A stretch of DNA of 64,000 bases from Blattamonas nauphoetae (GCA_033064195.1 JARBJD010000226.1:57641-121640); one strand, 5' to 3'; counted from the first letter of the stretch, positions 39,981 to 50,871 are shown. Made by a program: numbers and translations. The notes: a model not told the origin generated them from the letters alone.

Positions 39981-41045
39981 ATGACGACTAAAAGAACGAA
40001 GATGAAATCCTCCCCGGATTCTCCTTGTTCTGATATCTCTTCCCACTGCTTTTTATGTTCTCCAGATTGTTCTGCATTCCTAAATTGGCATTACAATCGA
40101 GATGAAACAGAAGACGAAAAGGCCGTTGTCTTTTGGTCTCTTGTTGCCACCATGAAGTTACAGTCTTCACTTGATGTCTCTCTGGAAGCCAAAGTTATGA
40201 GATTTCTCGAATCTGTGGATCAGGACGATGAAAAATCACCCGAAGTGTTTTTCAGCAGCCTTGGGCGAACAATTGAGAAATCTCCGGCAAACTTCATGGA
40301 ATCCATTATGGTGCTCATTTCATCACCCAGTCAAGCGATCGCCGCAGCTGCAATGGAACTGCTCAAACATCTCATCTTGAGGTGTTCGGCAGAAGCCCGC
40401 CTTGCCCTCGTCAAAGCTGATCTGATCCCTCAACTCGTCTTATCTCTCAATCCACTGTCTCTTTCATTCACCGAAGGAGTCGATATCCACACCAACCTCA
40501 TGAAAACCATCGCCGAGTCTCTCTGGCTCTCAACTCCGTATTGTCTCAGAAAACTCGGAATTGACGATAACGATGAACAACAAGCTGGTCACGAGATGGT
40601 TTTTCAGCAAGTTCTCGTCCCTTCGGAGAAGTATATCTCCCATTTGTGCGTGAACCGCATTTCGATCATCGATGGAGAGCAATCCGTGCGTTTTCTGACA
40701 CTCCTCGCCCAAATCCTCCGAATATCTCCATATCATCAAGCGACAATGGAAATCGTTCTGAATATGCCAGTCGTTCTCACGATCCCCAGTTGTCTCTCAT
40801 TCTTCGACTTTGATCGCTCAATCTGGAGTTTTTTGGTCTTCATGATCATTGCGCAGCGGGAATGGAACAAAAAAGGCGGAGAAGTGCGAGAGATGGGGAA
40901 GAAAGTTTATCGAATGTTGAGAATGGAGGGCATCGAAGATGTGATTGAGGGAAAGCTGCAAACCGACAAAAACAGTTGGTATAGAGGATTGACTGTTGAC
41001 GAATCGATAGATTTGAACAACTTGCAGGGCATGAACCTCTCATGA
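39981..41045 (+). CDS. Armadillo-like helical protein, 354 aa
   Basis: Intact family member: SPDSPCSDISSHCFLCS, DCSAFLNWHYN, VVFWSLVATMK, SPANFMESIMVLISSPSQAI, VKADLIPQLVLSLNPLSLSF, HEMVFQQVLVPSEKYISHLC (as in the gene at 30440), MEIVLNMPVVLTIPSCLSFF, RMLRMEGIEDVIEGK and DLNNLQGMNLS. It ends with TGA three residues short of its sisters; downstream bases still resemble the lost codons. No export or membrane signal. Confidence 0.88.
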   Translation: MTTKRTKMKSSPDSPCSDISSHCFLCSPDCSAFLNWHYNRDETEDEKAVVFWSLVATMKLQSSLDVSLEAKVMRFLESVDQDDEKSPEVFFSSLGRTIEKSPANFMESIMVLISSPSQAIAAAAMELLKHLILRCSAEARLALVKADLIPQLVLSLNPLSLSFTEGVDIHTNLMKTIAESLWLSTPYCLRKLGIDDNDEQQAGHEMVFQQVLVPSEKYISHLCVNRISIIDGEQSVRFLTLLAQILRISPYHQATMEIVLNMPVVLTIPSCLSFFDFDRSIWSFLVFMIIAQREWNKKGGEVREMGKKVYRMLRMEGIEDVIEGKLQTDKNSWYRGLTVDESIDLNNLQGMNLS

Positions 41046-41150
41046 CAAGACCAGAAACAGGCAAGAGCAAGCGAACCTTTCAGACCTGTTTCTGGCTTCT
41101 TTTGGACACTACACACTGTTTATGTGTGATCGTTGTCGACTCTGGCATCA
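41046..41150 (+). terminator. Family 3' block with CACAC/GTGTG hairpin
   Basis: CAGGCAAGAGCAAGCGAACC, GACCTGTTTCTGGCTTC and TTTTGGACA lead to CACAC-TGTTTAT-GTGTG, at the same place as after the sister genes. Confidence 0.45.
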
Positions 41151-41468
41151 CGTCATTGTTTTGTTTGCTGAACGACAAAGATTCTCTCGCCTGTCTCGCT
41201 CGATGGTCGCCACACTCTCCTTCGCCTTCGCCGCCATTCTCGCCCTCCTCGTTTGTGGAAGACAATGCGTCGATCGCTGGATGGATGGTGAAGATTGGTG
41301 GGGACAGGCCAATTCTGTTATTCGTCGAAATGATACCAAGCTTCGTTTTGGTCGTTGACAGGCTTTCTCTTCATTAATGGATCGTTCAATCTTCGTTGGT
41401 TGACATTTTTCTTTGTTTTTGATGGGTATTTCATCTCATTCTCTTTATTGCACAAGATTGTTTTCCGA
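41151..41468. other. Intergenic, nothing recognised
   Basis: Upstream region of the truncated paralogue. Short open stretches show no family resemblance. Confidence 0.35.
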
Positions 41469-41479
41469 TCCATAACGAG
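41469..41479 (+). promoter_or_regulatory. CCATAACGAG box
   Basis: Family box 25 bases before ATG 41504 of the truncated paralogue, so the 5' control region of this broken copy is intact. Confidence 0.55.
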
Positions 41480-41503
41480 CGATTGAACTCCGAATCAGAA
41501 GAA

Positions 41504-41976
41504 ATGACAGCAATTGACGTGAGGATTAACACCTGCACTGATTCTCCTAACCATGGTATCTCTTCACACTGCTTCTCATGTTCTGTAGATTGTGATGCTT
41601 TCCTGAATTGGCAAAACAATCACAATGAATCTGAAGAAGAAAAGGCCATTGTCTATCGATCTCTCGTTGCCACTGTGAAGTTGCAGCCTATCCTTGATAC
41701 CTCCCTAGAATTGAAAGCGGTGAAATTTCTCGAATCTGTGGATTCTACTGATTACGAATCATCCGCGGCTTTTCTCAACCGCCTTGCATCGAACTCTGAT
41801 GACTCTTCGACTGATTTCGTACAGTCCATGATGGTTCTGCTTTCTTCAACCAGTCAGACAATCACCACAGCAGCAATGAAGTTGATTAGAACTCTGTTCA
41901 GTGTCAGTTCAGAGAAAGTCCACCTTGCACTCGTCAAGAATGATCTGGTCCCTCAACTCATCAACACTCTCAATGC
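41504..41976 (+). pseudogene. Armadillo-like gene truncated at a breakpoint
   Basis: The N-terminal 157 codons are a normal family member (DCDAFLNWQNN, IVYRSLVATVK, SSTDFVQSMMVLLS, LVKNDLVPQLINTLNA). Similarity stops abruptly at about 41976, where CTCTCAATCCAC of the sisters becomes CTCTCAATGCAC and then unrelated sequence. The frame stays open by chance to 42343, adding some 120 residues without features. The missing 3' half is not found downstream in the window, so a large insertion or rearrangement begins here. Confidence 0.75.
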
Positions 41977-42540
41977 ACTTATGATGTTAAGCGGACGGAC
42001 AGAGCACCGGATCTTGAGGACAGAGGACAGAGGTCCTGTCCGATTCAGAAATACACCATTATTTGCCTCGATTTCGTCTGAATTCACCTTCTCTCTGCTC
42101 GTCAAACACTCTTTGTCTCCCTTCTGTTCTGATAAATGCCAGAGAATGTCTCTAAACGACAATTGGAATGCGTTGTTTTTATCTTTGCCTTTTTCTGACA
42201 CTATCGTGGAGTTTATCATTCAGATTCGTTTATCACCATCTAAATTTGTCGAGAAGAGCGGTTCAGAGCGTGAAAACCGTTTTGGTGACGAATCACGACT
42301 TTCTGGGGCTCTGTCCTCCTATCTCCTAATTAGGAGTTTATAGGACGATCGGCCCAAGAGAGGACAGAGTAGGACAAAATCGGACAAGCACCTTATATTC
42401 ACACTGTAGATTTCTCTCAATTAGTTCATCCAACTTCTGTGCATATCTCAAAACAGGACAAATCGGACATGTCCTGTCCTGTCCTGTCCTGTCCTATGAT
42501 CTGATCATCTTCCCCATGTCAAGTTGTCATCATCAACTCT
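41977..42540. repeat. GGACAG-rich repeat region at the breakpoint
   Basis: Many GGACAG/CTGTCC motifs. An inverted repeat CTCTGTCCTC (42309-42318) / GAGGACAGAG (42360-42369) surrounds the palindrome CTCCTAATTAGGAG (42323-42336). TGTCC is repeated five times at 42470-42495. The 11-mer CCTAATTAGGA recurs beside another GGACAG hairpin at 50844-50879. It is probably a small foldback-type repeat; exact ends unknown. Confidence 0.5.
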
Positions 42541-42639
42541 TTTCTTTCTGGACATCTCATCCCGCGATTTGAAGTAAGTTCTCCATTCAACACTTCTTTT
42601 GTCCCGTGATACCTCATTTTTATCTCCGTTGAAGTAAAA

Positions 42640-45600
42640 TTTGTGGAGATCTGCTCGACTATTCATACACTCTTCTCTTCTCTGACAATGATTACAAACT
42701 CAGCTGATAGATGCAACTCTCACAATAACAGTTTGTGTTTCCATTGTTTTTCTTCTTTTTTCCGTTCACTTCTCTTCATTAGTCTGGAATGGATGACTTG
42801 CAACAATACAGATCTGAGCTGGACCGAAAGGAATGAGATATTGATGATTCAGTATCTCAGTATGCCTCTCCCTTGTTTTTGCCCTCATATTTTCCTATTG
42901 CCCTTTTTTGATTTGTAATTGATGTCTTGATCACACTCGACTTACCAAACAGGTATCTTCATTACACTTGTCTTGTTAACCAACGTGGCCCTTCCCATCC
43001 TCATTATATTCCTCAGACGATTCCCCAATATCTAACCATCGCTTGCCTCGCACTATCTCTCCTCCTCTCCAGGAGCTCCTTCTTCATGCTCCCATTCTTC
43101 AAAGACATGACCAACGCATTTCCACAGCAATGTGTGCTGATATCGCAGTCTTCCATCTCATTGGAATGATATGTTCATTCGTTGGCAATGACAAGACGCG
43201 GCTGAATCCCATCATGTGGATCGTTTGGGCGTTCGCCTTTCTCGGCGTTTCCGTGGGTGTGTTCTTCATCTCTTGCACGTTTTCCCGCTCAAAATGGACT
43301 AATAGACCGAATGAACCAATTCCCGTCCTCCACAACACGGTTCCTGATGAGACTCCAGCGATCCTATCCAGCATCCACTGATCTCCCCGAAAGTTCAAAA
43401 ATACCCTATTTCCCAAGCCCCAGCTATGAAGACCACAACAAAATGAGCGGTGAAGCAAGCAACGATAACGATACCTTTGGAAAACGGATTTAACATCGTT
43501 CGCCAACTCTACCTCCACAACTCCCTTTAGAGTGTGACGTTCGACACAAATGTTTACGGGACACGCAGCGAAGTCGAGATGAATGAAATGGGAAATGCAC
43601 AATATCAAATACTGACTCTTAAAGTGGATGATCCAACCAAGTCATCTGTGTCACTTATCATCCCCACCCAACCCACTCCAATTGTCTCTTTCACACCCGC
43701 CGAGTGGAGACAGAGCTTGTCACAAAGGATGAGCTGACTGCAGTGAAGAGAGATTCAGAGTGAAGCCTCGATCCTGCACCAGCGCCGAAGATGAAAGAGG
43801 AGGAGGGAGGGAAGACAGATGGTGTGGGTGTGGAGTTAGGAGTTTAGTGGCGGAGACGATGAGCAGAATCAGCGAACAGAGCAAGCAAGCGTCGGTGGCT
43901 GGAGGAGGCATTGCGTAGAAACCGAAGAAAAAGAAGAATCAACGAGCTGGGAGCATTCTTTCGCTGGATGAGGACAAGAAGAAGCTGCTTCCCGTGTTCA
44001 TCCCGATTCTGGTAATGTCATCTCTTCTGATTGGAGGAGCGATGATTTCAATGTTCATCGTTGTGCACAACACTTTCAATTCCTGCTCCATCACGACAGA
44101 TCAAGTGACCGAGCTCTCAACACACATCACAACATCAATCAACACTCTGATCTGCTCCGTCTTCTCCACCCTTCGCGCCTCTCGACCAACCTCGACTTGC
44201 TTCGAAGGCAATGGGATCGAATTCATTCTGAGTGATGAAGACATTGAAGAAATGCTGATATTTCGAATTGAAACACTCGGAAGCATGCTTGACAATGTGT
44301 ATGCTGATACGTCGTCAATCACCGAGTTCGTGATGATGGAGCACGAAGACATCTCCAACCTCATTCCGTCAAACGAAGAAGGCGTCGTTGGATTGTCTCG
44401 CGGTTCCAGAATCACAAGAACAAAGCCAGTGACATTGAATTTGATTGATTTGCTGAACAACATCGCGAATATGGCGTCCCTCCTGTCAAAACCTCATTGT
44501 TGGAACTTAACCGAATGCCCTGAGACCGAAGGACAGTGGCCATGAGAAGCAAAAGGCGGAGTAGTTTGCGTCGGGAATGAGAACACATTTGATCACGATG
44601 GTACAGATGCAGGGATGTCGAGTGCTCAGATCGCCAGGATTATGGGGAAGATGAAGAATTGGAGAGAGATGAGACAGAGGCTGACGATTAGGAGAAGAAG
44701 GAGGGGAAGGAAGCGAGACTGAAAGGAAAGAGCGATGTGTTCATTCCTGTTGGCTCGTCGTCTCCCCAAACCGATTCTCCTTTCTCTCGACCGAAACTGC
44801 CTTCACTACGATCCAATGTGACTGTTCTGTCCAGATGGTGTCCAACAACCAACTCATCAATCGAAGCTGTTGATTCTGAGTTCGACGATGCTGACGAGAA
44901 GATGAGATGGGTCAGTGAATAATCGAAAATGTTCACGTGAACCTCGCCTGAGTTGTCAAATGAGACGAAGATCGAATGGCATCGCCTGAAGATGAACACG
45001 ATGAGAATGTGTTGTTGTCCACATGTAGGGAGCCTGCCTCGCTCAAAAAAACTGGGATTGGAGTGGAGAGAGTCAGAGGAATCGGAATCGAATGGTCTCC
45101 ATTCGCCGCGAGATCCCCTTTCCAATCGTCCATCAACTCACTCCAAAGTAACCACAGTGCGGAATGTCTTTCCCGTTCTCCCCATCTGCAAAGATCTCAT
45201 TTCCAAAGTTCGCTGACCAGTTGCCAAGATGAAACCGAGTGTTGAAAGAACGAGTGAATGATTCTCCAATACAGTGAGAAAGAAACGATCTCGATCGAAC
45301 AGACAAGATCGCTCATCGTTCGACTTCAGTGTTTGAGTTCGATACGACACGACGAGAAGACAAGCTCACCCGACGAATTACGAGGGAAGGAAGCAGCGCT
45401 GAAGATTCTACTTTTTGAGCCGAGCGGAAAGGGGTCAGAGGAGAAGAGGAAGTCTCGCGACGATCGCTGAGAAGGAGAGAGTGGAAGAGGAGAGACTCCG
45501 ACTGGAGAGGAAAGAGAGGCGGCGAAGGATGGACAGCGTCACCTTAACAACCTCTGATTGTTTTCCCACCGATAACAACGACATTCAATTCGCCGTCTTC

Positions 45601-45702
45601 GCTCCTGGCAAGAAAAGCAAGAGTTTGAGAATCCCTCAACCTCGTTCAATCACTTTGTCAAGAGACTCACGTTTCATTCACCTCCCTTTTCGTAATGTTT
45701 AG
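42640..45702 (+). pseudogene. Remnants of a membrane-protein gene
   Basis: Hydrophobic segments suggest membrane helices: IFITLVLLTNVALPILIIFL near 42955, IMWIVWAFAFLGVSVGVFFI near 43215 and LLPVFIPILVMSSLLIGGAM near 43990, the last followed by an open stretch to 44545 (VVHNTFNSCSITTDQVTEL onward). A charged helical stretch near 45470 is followed by DSVTLTTSDCFPTDNNDIQF. Plausible introns exist (42731-42782 with GTTTG donor, 42860-42952 with GTATG donor), but no assembly gave a complete frame. It is either a decayed gene or one with many short introns. The family is not recognised. Confidence 0.35.
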
Positions 45703-47501
45703 AAAATATTTCGTTTTCATTTCTTGTTTGAAGAACAAAAACTGCGAATTGAGAAATGGATGTGATCGGACCCATAATAGAAGTTGTATCCCCCCAACTC
45801 GCTCATTGACACTTATTTCGCCACAAGAAGCAAAAATTCGTCCTAAAATGCAATATTTTCACCTGAAATCACAAAAAAATCGCTAATTTCCCTCTGTTTC
45901 AAAATAGGACAAGAAAAAGTGGAGGGAGGACAAAAAGCGAAGTAGTATAGTAGACGATTTGGGAACCAGATTGAAATAGACATTGAAATCAGAAACGAAA
46001 AGTCAATTCCAATTGACCATTTCTAAATCTTGTATTAAAAGGAATTTAGGCCATTTCAATGATGCCAATATTTGACCTAAATTCCAGAAATATGTCCAAT
46101 ATTTTGACCTCATTTTAAGCGTCAATTTTGAAGCAAATTTTTGTCATAATCCAAAAATGTTGTCACTTTTTTCGATGTTTTTTCACTTTTGAACTCGAAC
46201 AAAGTGAATCCAACTTGAGAACCACTTCGAAAAAAATCGAAAAAAATTCTAAAATGTCGAGGACGATGTGAGTCGTCGATCAAAACAATCCCGATGAAAA
46301 TCGGTTGAGAATTCGTGGAGCTACGTACCGAACAGTGGTCAAAAAATGGACCAAAAAGTCGATTTTCAGATTTCGCTACTAACCACTACTTTATGTCTCA
46401 AATTCACCTCAAACACCTTCTAAAATTACAAAATCGATTTCAGAAGGTGAGATTCGCGATAAAAAACACTTTTTGGAAAAAAAGTTTGATCCGACCCATT
46501 GAGGATTTTTACGAGTCGAAATTTTCGAGATGAGGTATGGACCCTGTCTTCCATCATCTTTCGCTCAGGAATCGTCCTCTTATGACGCCTTTTTGTGTTA
46601 GATTGGATAAGAACGCCTTCTGGTGACTTTAGGTATGAACCTTTTCACGTCACGATCCTTCGGACACTTTTTTGCCAATTTTCGTTTTTAACGTTAGATC
46701 TACTAAATTCTTCGCATTTGCGTCCAAGCGACGCTTTTTTGAGATTTCCTGTTTTCCCACTTCATTAGTCCTCTTTTTTTGCACACACCTTTGATTCACC
46801 ACATTTTCACCTCACTTTCAGTCACCGTCATTTTTGTATGCGTTTTCACATATCATCCTCCCTTTCTCACCTTCCGAGGAGGGAGTGGTTGAATTTTTTA
46901 ACACTTTCGTTCACCAGTTTTTCTATAAAGTTGATTTTACGTCTTTTTCCCCATATCTTGTCCGTATGTTTGTTTTAACAAAAACTCATTTCAGCACATT
47001 GTATCACTCATCTTCTTTGTTCCATTTCACCACTTATCCGTTCATAAGACACTCTCATTTACCTCATTTCACAACCATTTTTTCCGTCGTTCACACCTCA
47101 CGCGCACATCATTATGTCTTCATTGTTTTTGACTTTTTTGCTTAATTTGACAAAAAGAGATCGAAACAAGGTACAATGAAGTGAGCAAGTACAATAGTGA
47201 ATGGTGAAGTGGATGAAGTGAGAATTGAGGTACACTAATGTGTTTTATGAACGCGTTCATCGAAAATTCGCATAAAAAGAGCAAACAAAAGTGAATGAAG
47301 TGATAATCAAGCGATAAAGTGAAGTGATGAACGAAAGAATCGAGAAGATCAAAACCAACGAGATCCTGGTTACAAAATGATTTTTATGCGCGAACGAAAC
47401 CAATGTAGTCTAATCCATGTGAACTGAGTTTAGAAAAACATACTTGTGAATCTTAAAACATAATTGGAGAATTGATTTCGAGCGGGCACTGTGGATTGTT
47501 T
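45703..47501. other. AT-rich region without recognisable genes
   Basis: Base composition shifts to AT-rich with long T and A runs, and no frame shows domain-like features. The change in composition may mark entry into the Polinton or its flank, but no terminal repeat could be placed. Confidence 0.4.
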
Positions 47502-48014
47502 CTGTTGTGTTCATAATTGAATTTTAGAATTAGATAAATAAAAAACAAGAGAATACCAGTTTGGTTCCAGTTGTGAGACATCCTTTGCGACCATAAACAG
47601 CAACGCTTCACTCGATTGGATGGTCACTCTTCAGTCCACTTTATCTGGTACACAAATTGATTTTAAGAAAGAATGAATGTGGAAACAGAGGATACCAGTT
47701 TCAATCCTTCAGTGACACATTCTTTCGAAGTCTAAAACACCATACTGTACCTCAGAGGTGAGGATCATTGACATCGAGTTAACTATGGGTTTTAAAAAGT
47801 GAACGAATAATAAAACGTGATCATACCGGTTTCACTTCGGTAATGCCACATTCTGTGAACGATAAACCGCGATCGTGTACCCAATTCGAAGGTGCCTTTT
47901 GTGATCGATTGTATCTGGTACAACAATGCTTTTTAGGAAAGAATGAGCAAAGAAAGAGAACATACCGGTTAATCTCGACTTGGAACCACTTTAATCAGAG
48001 TCTAAAACACTGTA
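47502..48014 (-). repeat. Array of intron-like cassettes, minus strand
   Basis: On the minus strand four segments look like spliceosomal introns: 47965-47915, 47826-47745, 47695-47645 and 47556-47502. They start GTATGT, GTATGA, GTATCC and GTATTC and end in CAG, several with a CTAA-containing pyrimidine tract. Donors are spaced 131-139 bases apart. The intervening exon-like segments alternate 88, 49, 88 and 49 bases and end AAACTG or AACCG. Similar but poorer units continue to about 48670. The exon-like parts have stops in all frames, so no protein is evident. Confidence 0.5.
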
Positions 48015-48969
48015 CTGTACCTGAATGAAGAAGACTGAAAAAGAGCAAAATTGAGTCCAAGAGAAGGTTTTATGAAAAGAGAAGAGTAAAAATGAAAAAT
48101 TCAAGAGAGGGAGATAATGAATTCAAGGTCAATAGAAAGTAAAACAAAGCGGCGTACCTTCTGAATCAAAAACGACGATCGATCGAGAAATTTCGAGCAC
48201 CAAAAAGTTGATCAAAAATTTTTGAACTCATGTTCAACTTTAATTTTTGAAAAAAGTGAGAGACAATGAAGAGAAAATAAGAATGAAGTGACAATGAAAA
48301 TCCAAGAGTGAAGTGGAGAGAGAAAAAGAAGACAAAAGGTGATGTGAAAATGACGGTACAAGAATGAGTCTTAGGAAAGAATAAACAAAAAGAGAACAAA
48401 CTTGAAAAATTGGTCGGTGAAAGTCACTTTCGAAAAGTAAGACGCGATAGTTCATCGACGTCGAGAGGATCAGTTGGTGAGAGGTCAGAAAAGAAATTTA
48501 AAAAGAGATGATCAAAAAGGAAGAGCAAACAAGTTATTTGTCAGAAGGGAAACATCCATTTGAGAGATAATAAGCAGTGGTCGACCGGATCTGAAGGTCA
48601 CTTTTCGGTTCGATCAGAGAAGGTACAAAAAAGAGTTTTAGGAAATAATGAATTCAAAAATGGAGCAAACCTGTTCAAAACAAGTCGGGAATGAAACCAC
48701 CGTTCATAAAACAATGTGATGTACCTGAACGAGAGGAGAAGAAAAAAGTGAAGGATCGAGAACGAGAAAGTTATGGTGAAAAAGAAGAGAGAACAAATGT
48801 GAAACTAGAAAGCGGAACACACCTAAATCAAACGGTAAAGAACCATCAGGAACGAGAAGAAAGGATCGAGTCCCATTGAAGTACTTTCTCTGATCAAACA
48901 AGACTGATCGAACCCATCGATGAGAGGATCGAAGTCTCGGAAGATCCCTAATGATTAAACAACGATTGA
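48015..48969. other. Degenerate continuation of the cassette array
   Basis: GTACA/TTTTAGGAAAGAATGA motifs recur near 48356 and 48630 and GTACCT near 48020, 48155 and 48720, suggesting further decayed units of the minus-strand array. No gene is seen. Confidence 0.35.
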
Positions 48970-48984
48970 AAATTAATTTTTGAA

Positions 48985-49002
48985 TTTTTTAATTTGTATT
49001 AA
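48985..49002 (+). promoter_or_regulatory. Polinton promoter motif left of the insertion
   Basis: TTTTTTAATTTGTATTAA, directly followed by ATG, differs by one base from the motif before the polymerase gene (54897-54914). Confidence 0.6.
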
Positions 49003-49021
49003 ATGAATCCAACTATACTGG

Positions 49022-49049
49022 ACTGACCGAGCCCAAAAGCTCGGTCAGT
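49022..49049. repeat. Subterminal hairpin of the inner element
   Basis: A perfect 11-bp stem ACTGACCGAGC / GCTCGGTCAGT with a six-base loop CCAAAA, overlapping the left terminal repeat. It could be a transposase-binding site. Confidence 0.7.
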
Positions 49050-49109
49050 GTCAGTGCTCTTTTCTTCTAAGGGTCAGATCAGGTGATGAGATGCTGAAAT
49101 GCCATCGTT

Positions 49110-50566
49110 GTGTGTCTTCCTCTCTTTAACCTATCTCTTTTTGTTGTTTATCTTATTTCGAACTCAATTTTAGAATGATAGAATGATGAAATCAGAATTA
49201 TCAAACAGCCTCTCTTCTTGGGTCAATGAGTTGGTGAAACGCTGTCATCGTATGTCTTGCTCTCTTTAACCTCTCTCTCTTTGTTGTTACTCTTATTTAG
49301 AAAGCAATTTAAGGACGATAGTATGATAAAATGAGAAGGATCAAACCACCAGCTCTGCTGGGGCAATATCATGCTGAAACGCTGTCATCGTGTATAGTCC
49401 TCTCTTTTAATCACTCTCTTTTTGTTGTTTCTCTTCTTTAGAATAGAAACGATGATAAATAGAATGGAGAAACGAGAAGGATCTAACCACCAGCTCTGTT
49501 GGGACACTGTGCTTCTGATATGCCGTCACCGTGTGTCTTCCTCTCTTTTATCCTTTCTCTCTTTGTTGAAACTCTTATTTAGAAAACAATCTAAGGATGA
49601 TACAATGGTGAAATGAGAAGGATCAGACCACCAGCTCTGTTGGGGCAATGAGCTGTGATCTGCCGTCGATGTGTGCCTTACTCTATTTTATCCTTTCTCT
49701 CTTTGTTGTTTCTCTTCTTTAGAATAAAAACGATGATACATAGAATGGAGAAAGGAGAAGGATCGAACCACCTGTCCTGATTGGACAATGGAACGATCAA
49801 GGGCGTTTATGGCATACTTCTCTCTTATTTTGCATTTCTCTTTTTTGACTTTTTCTCATTTTTTTGACTCAATTCTAGATAGATCGAATGTGACATGACT
49901 ATTATCAAACCTTCCGGATTGATCAAGAAATCTGATGCGAAGTGTTGTCACAGTTTGTCTCCCTCTCGTTTAACCTCTCTCTTTTTCGTTTTATCAATGA
50001 TTCAGGACTTCATTCACGATAGATACTTTGTGAAATGAGAATGATCCCACCGTCTGTCCTGATCGGACAGTGAAGGGCTGAACTGTTCACACGGTATGTT
50101 TCTCTCTCTTGTTACCTCTCTCCTTTTTGTTTTTATCTATTTTTAAGACATAGTATGCAAGATTCGAGATGTGAAGTGAGATGGATCAAACGGGCTGTTC
50201 TGATCGGATAACGAACCGCACAACTGTTCGTACAGTTTGTTTCTCTCTCGATTAACCTCTCTCTTTATTGATTTTCTCTTATTTAGGACTTAATTAATGA
50301 TGGAAACCATCTGAAATGGATATTATCATTCCACCCGTCATGATCAGACGAGACATTGCCAAAATGCTGTCACGGTTTATCTCACTCTCAAATAACATCT
50401 CTTTTTTTGTTTTTTCTCCTATTTATAGCACAGTCGATTATTGATATGATGAAAAATGAGAAGGATCAACCGCCCATCCAGATCGGACAATCTGATGATG
50501 ATATGCGCTGATCGCATGTCCTGACCCCGTTTTTACCTCTCTCTTTTTGGATTCACTCTTACTTAG
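49110..50566 (+). repeat. Eleven 140-bp units, each with an intron-like segment
   Basis: Intron-like segments: 49110-49173, 49250-49300, 49390-49441, 49531-49582, 49671-49722, 49805-49878, 49953-50005, 50094-50147, 50235-50286, 50375-50428 and 50518-50566. Most start GTATGT, GTGTGT or GTTTGT, have a pyrimidine tract (CTCTCTTTTTGTTG) and end TTTAG, CTAG or TCAG. Donor spacing is 134-148 bases, mostly 140-141. The exon-like parts of about 88 bases share GAGAAGGATC and a small hairpin whose stem varies (CCAGC/GCTGG, CTGTCC/GGACAG). All frames hold stops, so a protein product is unlikely. It may be a multi-exon noncoding transcript or a satellite that arose from an exon-intron unit. Confidence 0.65.
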
Positions 50567-50843
50567 AACAAAAATGAGGAGGTGAAGGGAGATCAGTCCA
50601 GATTCACTGTTTGTTCCCTCATTTCTCTAAACATATCTCAAATTCATTTAATGTTTGTAAGATGTCGTTATTGTCAAAATTAATTCATTAAATTAAGGAT
50701 TAATAGAGAAATGATTAAAAACAGTTTTGATCAGCCCATTCACTATAAACTTTCTCCTTCTGCTTTGATCTTTGATCTCTATTAGCCGAAATAGTGCAGA
50801 TTTGTCCTAAGAACTAGGGAGGAGCAATTGTCCGGACAAGGTG
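50567..50843. other. AT-rich spacer, nothing recognised
   Basis: Between the cassette array and the GGACAG hairpin. No frame or repeat is supported. Confidence 0.35.
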
Positions 50844-50871
50844 AGGCGCTGTCCGTCCTCGGACAGCGCCT
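50844..50871. repeat. GGACAG hairpin
   Basis: A perfect 12-bp stem AGGCGCTGTCCG / CGGACAGCGCCT with loop TCCT, then CCTAATTAGGA overlapping its end. It is related to the GGACAG repeats at 42.0-42.5 kb. It could be a transcription end or a small foldback remnant. Confidence 0.6.

Noticed and set aside
41977-42343. Extension of the truncated armadillo-like frame as a real C-terminus
   Set aside because: It is unrelated to the family and made of repeat-derived sequence.
46834-47145. 103-residue plus-strand frame in AT-rich DNA
   Set aside because: Phe/His/Ser-rich composition typical of chance frames in T-rich sequence.
49110-50566. Direct-repeat array as a CRISPR
   Set aside because: Units are 140 bp, diverged and eukaryotic in context, without short identical repeats and unique spacers.
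49110-50566. Box C/D snoRNA cluster
   Set aside because: Some units have ATGATGA and CTGA at suitable spacing, but several lack one box and terminal stems are not evident; I keep only the intron-like description.
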